Assembly (NCBI GenBank): GCA_016713765.1
Contig: JADJON010000003.1
Coordinates: 992,001 to 1,056,000, forward strand
DNA length: 64,000 nucleotides
From: Bacteroidota bacterium
Lineage (GTDB): Bacteria > Bacteroidota > Bacteroidia > AKYH767-A > 2013-40CM-41-45
Direction: 5' to 3'
The position numbers and the translations under genes were made by a program. The notes beneath the pieces were generated by a model. The model worked only from the letters and a program-made list of their open reading frames with translations. It was not told the origin of the DNA and searched no databases. Position 1 is the first letter of the stretch; every line of letters begins with the position of its first letter. Below, piece by piece: positions 46,593-55,188 of this stretch.

Positions 46593-48427
46593 TTTTTCTG
46601 CTCGATCCAAACCCTCACCTGCTCACCCAGAATATTCAGCGGAAGCGGTCCGTTGGTGAGAATGACGTCGTGGAACTCGCGGAGGTCGAATTTCGGGCCG
46701 AGTTCGCGCTGTGCCATTGCGCGTAATTCGAGGATACGCAGCATGCCGATCTTGTAGCCGGTCGCCTGTCCGGGCCAAACGATGTACCGGTCGATCTCCT
46801 TGCGGCAATCGCCTTCGGGATTCGGCGTGTTTTTCAAAAAGTACTCGAACGCTTGTGCGCGCGTCCATTTCTTGTAGTGAATGCCGACATCTACTACGAG
46901 CCGTGCAGCGCGGAAGACCTCATTGGACAAACGGCCGAAATCGGAGTACGGGTCTTTGTAGAAACCGATCTCTTTCGGCACCAACTCCGAGTACAGCGCC
47001 CAACCTTCCACGTACGCGACGTTGCCGCCGTGGCGGCGGAACTTCGGAACACCTTTCAGCTCCTGCGCGATGGCGATCTGCATATGGTGACCCGGTATGC
47101 CTTCATGATACGCCAACGCCTCCGCCTGGTAGATCGGCTGGTCCTTCATGTTGTACAGGTTGATGTAGTAGGTGCCGGGACGTTTGCCGTCCTCCGAAGG
47201 ATCTTCGTAAAACGCGCCACCCGCCGACTGCTCGCGGAATGGTTCTACCGGCTTGACGACAATCGTCGCCTTCGGTTTGGTAACGAACAATTCGTCGAGG
47301 TGCTGCCGCATGGTATCGATGATGCCGGTAGCCAACAAGCGGTAATTTTCTTTTCCCTCCCGCGTGTCGGGAAAATAGAACTTGGGATCATCCCGCAGGT
47401 AGGAAAAGAAAGCGCTGATATTGTGGTCGCGCCATTTCACCTGTTCCATGATCTTGCGCATCTCGTCGTGAATGCGCTTCACTTCCCGGAGGCCCGTATC
47501 GAATACCTGCTCCGGGGTCATGTTCGTAGTCGTGGTTTTCTCAAGCGCATGACGATAGAACTCATTCCCCTTCGGGAACTTCCAAGCGCCGTCGTCATCC
47601 TTGGCCCGCTTCTCCTGCTCCTTCAGATAGGCCATGAGTCGTTCATACGCCGGCTTCACGACTTCCACCAATGCACGGGAAGCTTCACCCTGCAATCGGG
47701 CGATCTTCGAACCGTCGATACCTTTCAGCGCTGACAGCTTTTTCGAGAAGTCCTCATACAACGGACATTTACCGCTACCGCTGAACGGATAACCGCTGAT
47801 CAAGTTGTTACAGTCGTTCAGGACCATCGGATAGACAAATCGTGGAGGAATGATCCCAAGGCTGTCGCGTACCCGCAATCCATCCAGGACCTGATCCATC
47901 AACGGTCCGATTCCCTTCAACCGTTGCACATACGCTTCCGCGTCCCCGATGGAATCGATCCGGTGCATGTTGATCAGGAATGCCGGAATACCCGATTGAA
48001 CGCCGTCCATCTGGTTCACCGGATAATTGTGATAGCGCCACGGAAACGCGTCGAACAGTTCCTGCGTGTCGTGTTCGAACAAGCGGTAACTGAGTCGCGC
48101 CTGATCGTCCAGCTTGTCGAATTCGACCGTCTTCTTCAACTCCTCCAACTGCCGGCGCGCAAGTTCATTTCGCTTCACCTGAAACGAATCCGAACGATCG
48201 GTCCACTGACCGTAATCCTGCTTGATCCCGAGGTAGGTTTGTAGTTCGGGATCCATATCGACCATCTCATCGAAGCAACGATCGAAGAAGGCATTCGCCT
48301 TGGCGGACTCCGCGGTAACTTCCTCCGGTGTGAATTTTTTAACAGATGACTTCGAATCCTGACGGCAGGATGAAGCGAATAAAATCAGTAATAGAAACGT
48401 TAAACGAAGGGGATTAGCTGCTGCCAA
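46580..48427 (-). CDS. DUF885 family exported metallopeptidase-like lipoprotein
   Basis: About 615 residues. The best start is the TTG at 48427, giving LAAANPLRLTFLLLILFASSC with an acylated Cys; a -7 box just upstream (48450-48457) excludes the in-frame ATGs at 48472 and 48523, which would also overlap the divergent gene. DUF885 signatures are clear: YHEGIPGHHMQ (HExxxGHH-like metal site), YVEGWALYSE, IVWPGQATGYKIG and LTNGPLPLNILGEQV. Members are thought to be zinc carboxypeptidases of peptides; substrate here is unknown. The final residues SEQ are encoded by a heptamer array. Confidence 0.88.
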   Translation of the reverse strand: MAAANPLRLTFLLLILFASSCRQDSKSSVKKFTPEEVTAESAKANAFFDRCFDEMVDMDPELQTYLGIKQDYGQWTDRSDSFQVKRNELARRQLEELKKTVEFDKLDDQARLSYRLFEHDTQELFDAFPWRYHNYPVNQMDGVQSGIPAFLINMHRIDSIGDAEAYVQRLKGIGPLMDQVLDGLRVRDSLGIIPPRFVYPMVLNDCNNLISGYPFSGSGKCPLYEDFSKKLSALKGIDGSKIARLQGEASRALVEVVKPAYERLMAYLKEQEKRAKDDDGAWKFPKGNEFYRHALEKTTTTNMTPEQVFDTGLREVKRIHDEMRKIMEQVKWRDHNISAFFSYLRDDPKFYFPDTREGKENYRLLATGIIDTMRQHLDELFVTKPKATIVVKPVEPFREQSAGGAFYEDPSEDGKRPGTYYINLYNMKDQPIYQAEALAYHEGIPGHHMQIAIAQELKGVPKFRRHGGNVAYVEGWALYSELVPKEIGFYKDPYSDFGRLSNEVFRAARLVVDVGIHYKKWTRAQAFEYFLKNTPNPEGDCRKEIDRYIVWPGQATGYKIGMLRILELRAMAQRELGPKFDLREFHDVILTNGPLPLNILGEQVRVWIEQKKSEQ

Positions 48428-48432
48428 TGCTT

Positions 48433-48440
48433 TATTTTTG
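48433..48440 (+). promoter_or_regulatory. -7 promoter box TATTTTTG of the gene at 48471
   Basis: Perfect TAnnTTTG on the plus strand, about 30 bp before the ATG at 48471. It faces the minus-strand box at 48450-48457. Confidence 0.55.
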
Positions 48441-48449
48441 AATGTCGAA

Positions 48450-48457
48450 CAAAGATA
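48450..48457 (-). promoter_or_regulatory. -7 promoter box TATCTTTG of the DUF885 gene
   Basis: Perfect TAnnTTTG on the minus strand, ending 22 nt before the TTG start at 48427. Confidence 0.6.
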
Positions 48458-48470
48458 AGGGACGAACGCC

Positions 48471-49007
48471 ATGGCCAGACTCAAAAAATCGAAAAGTATC
48501 CTCCGACTGGTTTTCATAACCACCCTCCTGCTCTGCTCAACAGTTCATGGGCGCGCGCAAGGCGGCTATAAGACCGGACTCGGCTTTCGCCTTTCCGGTG
48601 TCACCTCCGGCATTTCCATCAAGCATTTTACCGGCGGTACCGGCGCGATCGAAGGGATCATCGGCTTTCGTTATCACAGTTGGATCATCACCGGGCTGTA
48701 CGAAAAGCACCAGGCCATTCCGAATGCGGAAGGCTTGTCTTGGTTCTACGGCGGAGGCGCGCACATCGGATTCTACGACGAAGGTTACCGTTACTATTAT
48801 TACAAAGTGCGTGGCAATAAATACGTGATCGTCGACGAAGATCGAAACGAACGCATGGCGCTGGGCGCGGATTTCATTCTGGGAATGGAATACAAGTTCA
48901 AAAACGCTCCCATCACGATCGGGCTCGACGCCAAACCGTTCATCGACATTGTACCGGATTTTTCCGGCTATTGGGACGCGGCACTTTCCTTCCGCTTTAC
49001 GCTTTGA
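48471..49007 (+). CDS. Small outer-membrane beta-barrel-like protein
   Basis: A 178-residue exported protein. Signal peptide MARLKKSKSILRLVFITTLLLCSTVHGRAQ. The mature part alternates polar and hydrophobic residues (GLGFRLSGVTSGISIKHFTG, GAIEGIIGFRYHSWIITGLY, MALGADFILGMEYKF) and ends AALSFRFTL, as expected for an eight-stranded barrel. A Tyr-rich segment (GYRYYYYKVRGNKYV) is likely an external loop. No specific family recognised. The acetyltransferase gene begins 3 bp after its stop and is probably co-transcribed. Confidence 0.75.
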   Translation: MARLKKSKSILRLVFITTLLLCSTVHGRAQGGYKTGLGFRLSGVTSGISIKHFTGGTGAIEGIIGFRYHSWIITGLYEKHQAIPNAEGLSWFYGGGAHIGFYDEGYRYYYYKVRGNKYVIVDEDRNERMALGADFILGMEYKFKNAPITIGLDAKPFIDIVPDFSGYWDAALSFRFTL

Positions 49008-49010
49008 TGC

Positions 49011-49496
49011 ATGCTCATTCGACCGGCAACGCTGCAGGATCAGCCAGGCATTCTGGAAATTTACAATGAATCCGTCCTGCATTCCACGGCGACATTCGAT
49101 ACCGATCCACGTTCGCCGGAAAAACAACTGGAGTGGTTCAACCGCCACAAGGCCAACCATCCGGTACTGGTAGCAGAAGACGATGGCAAGATCGCCGGAT
49201 GGGCGTCGCTAAGTCCCTGGAGCGATCGCTGCGCGTATGATTCAACCGTTGAGGTCAGTGTCTACCTCGCGCCGGAGCAGCGCGGAAAGGGATTGGGATT
49301 TCAGCTCTTGCAGCAGGTAACGGAAGCAGGCAGGAAAGCCGGCAACCACACGGTCATTTCCCGCATCTCGAGCGACAACCTCGCCAGCATCCGCATCCAT
49401 GAAAAAGCCGGATACAGTACAGTCGGGACCATGAAGGAAGTAGGTTTCAAATTCGGACGGTTCCTCGATGTGGTGATGATGCAGATCGTCTTTTAA
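49011..49496 (+). CDS. GNAT N-acetyltransferase (phosphinothricin-acetyltransferase-like)
   Basis: A 161-residue GNAT enzyme that moves the acetyl group of acetyl-CoA to an amine. The family layout is complete: LIRPATLQDQPGILEIYNE at the start, the acetyl-CoA pyrophosphate loop in VYLAPEQRGKGLGFQLL (Q/RxxGxG/A), and SRISSDNLASIRIHEKAGY plus VGTMKEVGFKFGRFLDVVMMQ typical of the phosphinothricin/methionine-sulfone group. The physiological substrate may be an amino-acid analogue; resistance is not demonstrated. It lies 3 bp behind the barrel-protein gene. Confidence 0.88.
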   Translation: MLIRPATLQDQPGILEIYNESVLHSTATFDTDPRSPEKQLEWFNRHKANHPVLVAEDDGKIAGWASLSPWSDRCAYDSTVEVSVYLAPEQRGKGLGFQLLQQVTEAGRKAGNHTVISRISSDNLASIRIHEKAGYSTVGTMKEVGFKFGRFLDVVMMQIVF

Positions 49497-49534
49497 CTCC
49501 TACTCGCCTTTACCGCTCTTCAACCAGGCCACAT

Positions 49535-51733
49535 TCACAATACGACAAACCGGGTGATCCGTGGCAGACCATTCCGGTCGATTAGTCGTAGCACATAACT
49601 TCCGGCTGCCAGTCGTGAAAAATCGAGCCGGAACCCCTGGTCGTTTCGCGGACAAGCAATCGTTATCGTTTTCCCTTCCGGGCTGATCACCTGCGCGCTG
49701 ACCGGCAGATAATCATCATCCCAGGTCAGGGAAAGGTGCTTTGAACCCGCATGATAATGGATCCTGAACGGTCGTTCTGCCGGCACTTCCGGCGCATCGA
49801 GTACTACTCCACCATCGCGATAAGCAAAAAGCCCGACCGGATACCCGAACCAGACATTGCCGTACTTATCCGCCTCCACCGCGGTGCAATTCACGTCCAG
49901 CGGGCTGTTGGCGGCATCGAATAGCTGCCAATTCGAACCGTCGAAACGCGCCACATGCGAATAGCTCGCGGCCCAGACCGACTGATCAGCGGCGACCGCA
50001 AGGTCCTGATAGGTTCCGAAACCGAAACCGAGCGGGTTCGGGTAGGTTGTCCAGGATGTTCCGTCGAAACGCGCCAGACCGAAGTCATTCAACGACACCC
50101 AGATGCCGCCGCTGGAATCCTCAGCGAGTCGCGAATTGCCATTCAGTCCCGGAGGCTGCGGTGGTTGTATCCAGCTCGTGCCGTCGTAACGCCACAGTCC
50201 GAGTGATACCATCCAGACCGCATCGTTACGATCGATGAACAAATGTTCAACCGGTCGGTCCGGCAATGCGGAGTTGGTATCGCACCAGACCGTCCAGCTT
50301 GCTCCATCGAATCGTGCGACGCCCTCATGAAACACCGGGCTACCGCCCGGGGAAGTGACGTAAGCGACAACATCGGTCCAGATGTTATTGGCGCGATCGA
50401 TCTTCATCTCGTGCAGATCCGTGTAATAGATCGTAGCACCCGACAAGGGCCAGGACAAGGTATCCCATACGCCGTTGATCAGGCGGTGGAGGTTGTCCCG
50501 ACGTTTGATGTACAGTTCAGCACCGGGTCCTATGGCCGTCGCCAATGGATTGTTACTAAAATGTCCTTCCGTGCCGGTCCATTGCACTCCGTCAAAAAGC
50601 ACCAGGTCACCGGAATATTGAAACGGATCCGCATAACCACCACCCGTGAAGACCTTACCATCCGGATGAACGAGCAAGGTCGCGATCGACGGATGCGTCA
50701 GACCGGAGTTCTTTACTTCAAGCGGATAAACGATGCCGGCATCCAGATTCGCAATGGCGCCATCGGTACCGCCCACCCAGGGTCGACCGCTTTCATCGAG
50801 GTCGAGTGCAACCTGCGACAAAGGCGGCATATCCGAATTGGAGGTGTCGTACTTCATCCACTGGGTTCCGTCGAAACTTTGCAGACCACCCGAACAGGGT
50901 GAACAGGCCGGACCGAAATACTCACTGACCGCCATCCATACCACATCGTTGGCATCGACGCGTAAGGCTTCCACGTGCTGGTTCGGCATCGGGGAATTCA
51001 GATTATCGTAGAAAGCATACGAACCGTTCCGGTAATGATACAGGCCGTAGGCGTTGGAGAACCAGAGCGAAGAATCACTCGCCTGGCCGATCGCCTGCAC
51101 CAGACTGGAATTAAACCCCGAATCGGCAGGGTTGATCACATTCCAGTTGGAACCGTTGTAGAAGAATAAGTCGCCGGAACTGCAGCCAACCACCAATTGA
51201 CCATCCAGTGCCTTGTACAAGCGACGTGCCTGCCAGGGCTGCAAGGGCGAGTTGGTCGTGTCGAATGTCGTCCATTGGATTCCATCGTACCAGTGCAGCC
51301 ACTCCTGCGCCACCCAGCCCGACCCTGCTGTATCGGCGAGGACCGCAGCGATGATTTGTCCGTTCAGTATCGGCGCATTCTGTTGATCGTAAATCGTCCA
51401 GGTTACGCCGTTCCATACAGCAAGACCATTGTCGGTTCCGATCCAGAAGGTTCCATCAGCCGCGCGGTCCATGCAATCGATCCGGTAAGAAGGCAGGGCG
51501 GAGTTCGACGGATTGTAAAACTCCTGCGCACCGGAAGCACGATCGACTCTGGCCAGGCCGGAATAGCCGCCGACCCAGACGTACAGTGAATCAGCGATGA
51601 TGGCATTGACCTGATAAGCTCGCGTGAAAAAGAGCCAATCCGGATTACTTGCTTGCGAGTGAGCGAAGACGCATGAACAGGCTATTAAAAAAAATAACCG
51701 GAGACGGGACAGGAAGAATGCATTCCAATACAT
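49535..51733 (-). CDS. T9SS-secreted two-component-regulator-propeller-like protein
   Basis: A 732-residue exported protein. After the signal peptide (LRLFFLIACSCVFAHSQ) it consists of Reg_prop-type beta-propeller repeats with the motif W..YD..NS..P...V..L..D..G..W.GT..GL..FDG..W, at least ten of them. It ends with a type A T9SS sorting domain (about 660-732: VISPEGKTITI, FRLDFSRLAAGSYVLRLID). There is no histidine kinase part, so the propeller is probably used for binding, not signalling. A -7-like box lies 5 nt before the ATG. Confidence 0.85.
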   Translation of the reverse strand: MYWNAFFLSRLRLFFLIACSCVFAHSQASNPDWLFFTRAYQVNAIIADSLYVWVGGYSGLARVDRASGAQEFYNPSNSALPSYRIDCMDRAADGTFWIGTDNGLAVWNGVTWTIYDQQNAPILNGQIIAAVLADTAGSGWVAQEWLHWYDGIQWTTFDTTNSPLQPWQARRLYKALDGQLVVGCSSGDLFFYNGSNWNVINPADSGFNSSLVQAIGQASDSSLWFSNAYGLYHYRNGSYAFYDNLNSPMPNQHVEALRVDANDVVWMAVSEYFGPACSPCSGGLQSFDGTQWMKYDTSNSDMPPLSQVALDLDESGRPWVGGTDGAIANLDAGIVYPLEVKNSGLTHPSIATLLVHPDGKVFTGGGYADPFQYSGDLVLFDGVQWTGTEGHFSNNPLATAIGPGAELYIKRRDNLHRLINGVWDTLSWPLSGATIYYTDLHEMKIDRANNIWTDVVAYVTSPGGSPVFHEGVARFDGASWTVWCDTNSALPDRPVEHLFIDRNDAVWMVSLGLWRYDGTSWIQPPQPPGLNGNSRLAEDSSGGIWVSLNDFGLARFDGTSWTTYPNPLGFGFGTYQDLAVAADQSVWAASYSHVARFDGSNWQLFDAANSPLDVNCTAVEADKYGNVWFGYPVGLFAYRDGGVVLDAPEVPAERPFRIHYHAGSKHLSLTWDDDYLPVSAQVISPEGKTITIACPRNDQGFRLDFSRLAAGSYVLRLIDRNGLPRITRFVVL

Positions 51734-51737
51734 TCCA

Positions 51738-51745
51738 CCAATTTA
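51738..51745 (-). promoter_or_regulatory. Possible -7 box TAAATTGG
   Basis: One mismatch to TAnnTTTG; 5 nt from the ATG at 51733, again the leaderless spacing. Confidence 0.4.
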
Positions 51746-51780
51746 CCGATTCCGGTTTTATGGTTGCTGTCAGACGCCTG

Positions 51781-53850
51781 TCAGTTCTTCACCGGCAGCA
51801 GCGAATAGTGCTTCCCGTACTCCAGCATCTGGTCGAGGAAAGCCTTGGAGTACTCCACCCTGACATCCATGATCTTTTCTCCGGCCATGACAGGAACAAG
51901 TTTAGGTTGGATAAAACCCATATACGGCGCGATGTCCAGTTTGGCGTAGCGTTCCAGAACCTCATTATGCAAGGCAGGTTCAATGCGTACACCATAGGTT
52001 TCTACCAGGTTCTTTCCGGCTTCGAAATCGCCTTCGGATTTAATCCGCTGGATCTCGCGTAACAATTGCCCGAAAAGTCCTCGGAGTTTGGCGTAATCGT
52101 TGATCACAAAATAGGTTTTGCCGTTCCGGTTTTCGCGCGTGATCACCCGCTCCTGTTGACCTTTATCGACCGCCCAGGCCGAGATCAACTGCCGGTTCCG
52201 CATGTGCGACTCTTCAAGATTCTTCCCCGGCTCGATGCGGTTGAGCTGGGTCATGAGGCCGTTCATGATGTAATTGTCGTATTGGGCTTTCCCGACTTCC
52301 AGGCTTTCCATCACGCCGATCTCGACCAGTTTGGGATCGTAGATATAATACAAGGCGACCAGGTCGGCGCGTGCTTCCTCCAGAACGCCGGCATAGTTCT
52401 TCAACGTCTGATCGGTTGTTCCCACGCCTTCGTTGATCTTACCGGAAGCATGGCCGATCACCTCGTGCATATCCGTATGCAACTCGCCGGAATAGGCGGC
52501 ATGCTTCCGTGCGCGCTCGATCACTTCAGGAGAACTACCGAATTCGTCCATCAGCGGGCTCCGCGAACGATAATAATTGTAGGCCTCGACGATATTTCCG
52601 AGCGAAACGGATTTGGAACCATAGTCTTCCCGGATCCATTCGTTGTTCGGCAGGTTGATCCCGATTGGCGTGGCCGGGCCGGCATCGCCGACCTCTCCCA
52701 CTACCGTGATCACTTTGGCCGAGATGCCGGTCACGACCTTTTTCTTGTGATCATCCATGATCGGCGAATGGTCTTCGAACCACTGCGCTTCCCGGGAAAT
52801 GGCCGCGATCCGCTTCGTCGCTTCCAGGTCTTTGATCGATACGATGCTTTCATATGCACCCTTCTTCTGCAGGGCATCCTGATACACCTCGATGAAGCCG
52901 TTCACGAAATCTACGCGCGCGCTGGTGTCCTGTACCCAGGCGATGCTGTAGTCATCGAAGTGCTTGGGATCGCCGGAACGATAAAAGGTGATTAGCTTAG
53001 CGATGGTGGTCTTCTGCTCCGGCGTCTCCGCAACGTCTTCCGCTTTCTCCAGCCAGTAGATGATCTTGTCGATGGCCGCGCCATACATTCCACCCGACTT
53101 CCATACCTGTTCCACCAGTTTGCCGTTCTCTTTCACCAGACGGGTATTGAATCCGATCTGCGAACGATTGGAGGTGTCGGCTTCCTTGATGCCGTCGTAA
53201 TAGGTCTCCACTTCCTGCTGGGTAACGCCGGAATAAAAATTGTTGCAGGACGCGACGATCACGTCTTTGGCATCCAGATCAACTTCCTTTGCATCGACCT
53301 TCGGATCGAAAACGATCGGAACGATCCAGGCGGTGAAAGCTGCAGGCTCGCGGCCATCCAAGGGCAATTGCCCGACGTCTGATTTCCGGATCAGCTCGGT
53401 AAAGTACGCCTGGCTGCAGCCCGGCATCATCTTCTCGGCGCCGTAATGATGGTGATTGCCGTTCGAAAAGAAGAAGCGCTTCGCGTAGGTTTCAAAGTCC
53501 GCCCATTCCTTGCCGGCGCGCTCGCCCTGGTAGGTATTCAGGATCGCTTCCAGCGTCTTGCGGATGGTCAGACCATAGCGATACTTCTGGTCATAGAAAA
53601 TATCGCGGCCGCTGAGTCCGGCTTCATAGAGGTAATACGCCAGTTTCTTTTGCTGCAGGCTGAGGGTTTCCCATCCACGCACCTCGTAACGCAATACCTG
53701 GATGTCGGCAAAGCGATCCGCGATGTAGTCGAATGCGGGCGCATCGGTCGTTGTGGCCTTGGCCGACGGATTGTTGTTCCCGGAACCGTAAGCAACGAAC
53801 AAGCCGCTGCCGGCCAACAGCGTGGCCAGGAGAATGATCTTTTTCATCAT
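51781..53850 (-). CDS. M49 (dipeptidyl-peptidase III-like) zinc peptidase
   Basis: A 689-residue exported peptidase. Signal peptide MMKKIILLATLLAGSGLFVAY. The M49 zinc site is visible: HEVIGH with His462, Glu463 and His467 (the HExxGH form of this family) and the third ligand in EEARAD (Glu491/492). The upper-lobe motifs around NGNHHHYGAEKMMP fit as well. Enzymes of this family remove dipeptides from the N-terminus of short peptides. It is followed on the same strand after a short gap by an amidohydrolase; both would act in the periplasm, near the M1 and DUF885 enzymes. Confidence 0.9.
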   Translation of the reverse strand: MMKKIILLATLLAGSGLFVAYGSGNNNPSAKATTTDAPAFDYIADRFADIQVLRYEVRGWETLSLQQKKLAYYLYEAGLSGRDIFYDQKYRYGLTIRKTLEAILNTYQGERAGKEWADFETYAKRFFFSNGNHHHYGAEKMMPGCSQAYFTELIRKSDVGQLPLDGREPAAFTAWIVPIVFDPKVDAKEVDLDAKDVIVASCNNFYSGVTQQEVETYYDGIKEADTSNRSQIGFNTRLVKENGKLVEQVWKSGGMYGAAIDKIIYWLEKAEDVAETPEQKTTIAKLITFYRSGDPKHFDDYSIAWVQDTSARVDFVNGFIEVYQDALQKKGAYESIVSIKDLEATKRIAAISREAQWFEDHSPIMDDHKKKVVTGISAKVITVVGEVGDAGPATPIGINLPNNEWIREDYGSKSVSLGNIVEAYNYYRSRSPLMDEFGSSPEVIERARKHAAYSGELHTDMHEVIGHASGKINEGVGTTDQTLKNYAGVLEEARADLVALYYIYDPKLVEIGVMESLEVGKAQYDNYIMNGLMTQLNRIEPGKNLEESHMRNRQLISAWAVDKGQQERVITRENRNGKTYFVINDYAKLRGLFGQLLREIQRIKSEGDFEAGKNLVETYGVRIEPALHNEVLERYAKLDIAPYMGFIQPKLVPVMAGEKIMDVRVEYSKAFLDQMLEYGKHYSLLPVKN

Positions 53851-53874
53851 GAAGTGTATGGTGTGATGTACGGC

Positions 53875-55188
53875 TTACTTGGTTAAGCCGTATTTATCGG
53901 AATACTTTTGGTAGAGTTGTTTCTGCACATTGTCCAGGCTGATGCTTCGTCCGTTGATGAACGCCTGTTCAACCGTCGAGCTGCGCATATCGAGCAGATC
54001 GCCTGAAACGATGAGGAGGTTCGCGTCTTTTCCTGTCTCCAGTTTACCGGTACGATCGGCGATGCCGAGGATGGCGGCCGGCGAAGCAGTAATCGCGGCA
54101 AGCGCTTCCTCTTTGGTCAGCCCGTAACCGGCGGTCGTGCCGGCCATGTAGGGCAGGTTGCGCAACTGCCAGCTGCCATCGATGCTCAACGCGAATACGA
54201 CACCCGCTTTCCGGAGCAACCCCGGCAGTTTGTAGGGCAAGTCCGTATCGTCGTCTTCGCGCGGCGGCAGGGAATGCGTACGTCCGAGGATCACCGGCAC
54301 CTGTTCTTTGCGCAGCAGGTCGGTGACCCGCCAGGCGTCCGCGCCGCCGACGATCACCAGCTTCGCGCCCCAACGTTTGGAAAATGCCACGGCGGCTTCG
54401 ATCTCCTTCACGTAGTCGCAATGCACGAACAATTTCTTCGAGCCGTCGAACAAGCCGCGCATCGCTTCGAGCTTGACGTTCTCTTCCAGCGGTTTTGCGC
54501 CAGCCGCATACGCTTTCGCTTCTGCAAAGAGTTGTTCCAGGGCGGCGAGTTCCCGGATGGTGGTGTTGCGTTGGTTCTCTTCCTGTTCAGGACTTGAACG
54601 ATAGACGAACATACGCGGCCAGTTGAGGTGCAGGCCGATGTCGGTGCGCACAGCCGCGTCTTCCCAATTCCAGGCATCCAGTTGCACGATCGAAGACTGT
54701 CCGGTCAAAAACGAACCCTGTGGAACGACCTCCGCGAGTAACACGCCGTTGGAACGAACTGTCGGGATGATCTTGGAATCGGTGTTGTAAGCGATGATGC
54801 TGCGGACGTTGGGATTCAGTTCCCCGACTTCGTTGTAGTCGCGCGTCGAACGGACCAGGTCGATCTCGGTCAGGCCGAGTGAGCTGTTACAGGCGATGAG
54901 TCCGGGATAGACGTGCTTGCCGGCCGCGTCGATCATGCGGGCGTACTTCGTCCGATCGATGCGAATGGTGGTGGCATCGGCTACGAGCGTCAGTTTTCCG
55001 TTCTCGAAGCCGATGGCGGCGTTCGGGATGACTTGTCCGTCGCCCAAATGCGCGGTGGCGTTGAGGATGAGTGTGGCTTCGCGCTGAGCGGGCGCCGGCG
55101 CGGGATTCTGGGCCTGCAGTCCGAAAGGCAGCAGCAGGAGGAGGGTGCGGAGCATTCTGTTCATGTTCTTCATGGCTGCCGTGATCAT
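53875..55188 (-). CDS. Amidohydrolase-superfamily protein, metal motif missing
   Basis: A 437-residue exported protein of the imidazolonepropionase-like amidohydrolase family. The signal region ends LLLLPFGLQAQ. Framework features are present: ILNATAHLGDGQVIPNAAIGFENGKL at the N-terminus, LVIVGGADAWRVTDLL, PVILGRTHSLPPRED, and the C-terminal TGKLETGKDANLLIVSGD. But the strand that should carry the HxH metal ligands reads VYPGLIACNSSLGLTE. It overlaps the upstream, larger amidohydrolase by ATGA (55185-55188), indicating translational coupling. It may work as a non-catalytic partner. Confidence 0.82.
   Translation of the reverse strand: MITAAMKNMNRMLRTLLLLLPFGLQAQNPAPAPAQREATLILNATAHLGDGQVIPNAAIGFENGKLTLVADATTIRIDRTKYARMIDAAGKHVYPGLIACNSSLGLTEIDLVRSTRDYNEVGELNPNVRSIIAYNTDSKIIPTVRSNGVLLAEVVPQGSFLTGQSSIVQLDAWNWEDAAVRTDIGLHLNWPRMFVYRSSPEQEENQRNTTIRELAALEQLFAEAKAYAAGAKPLEENVKLEAMRGLFDGSKKLFVHCDYVKEIEAAVAFSKRWGAKLVIVGGADAWRVTDLLRKEQVPVILGRTHSLPPREDDDTDLPYKLPGLLRKAGVVFALSIDGSWQLRNLPYMAGTTAGYGLTKEEALAAITASPAAILGIADRTGKLETGKDANLLIVSGDLLDMRSSTVEQAFINGRSISLDNVQKQLYQKYSDKYGLTK

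Noticed and set aside
48428..48523. ATG starts at 48472 or 48523 for the DUF885 gene
   Set aside because: Both lie upstream of or within its likely promoter and overlap the divergent gene; the TTG at 48427 gives a proper lipoprotein signal.
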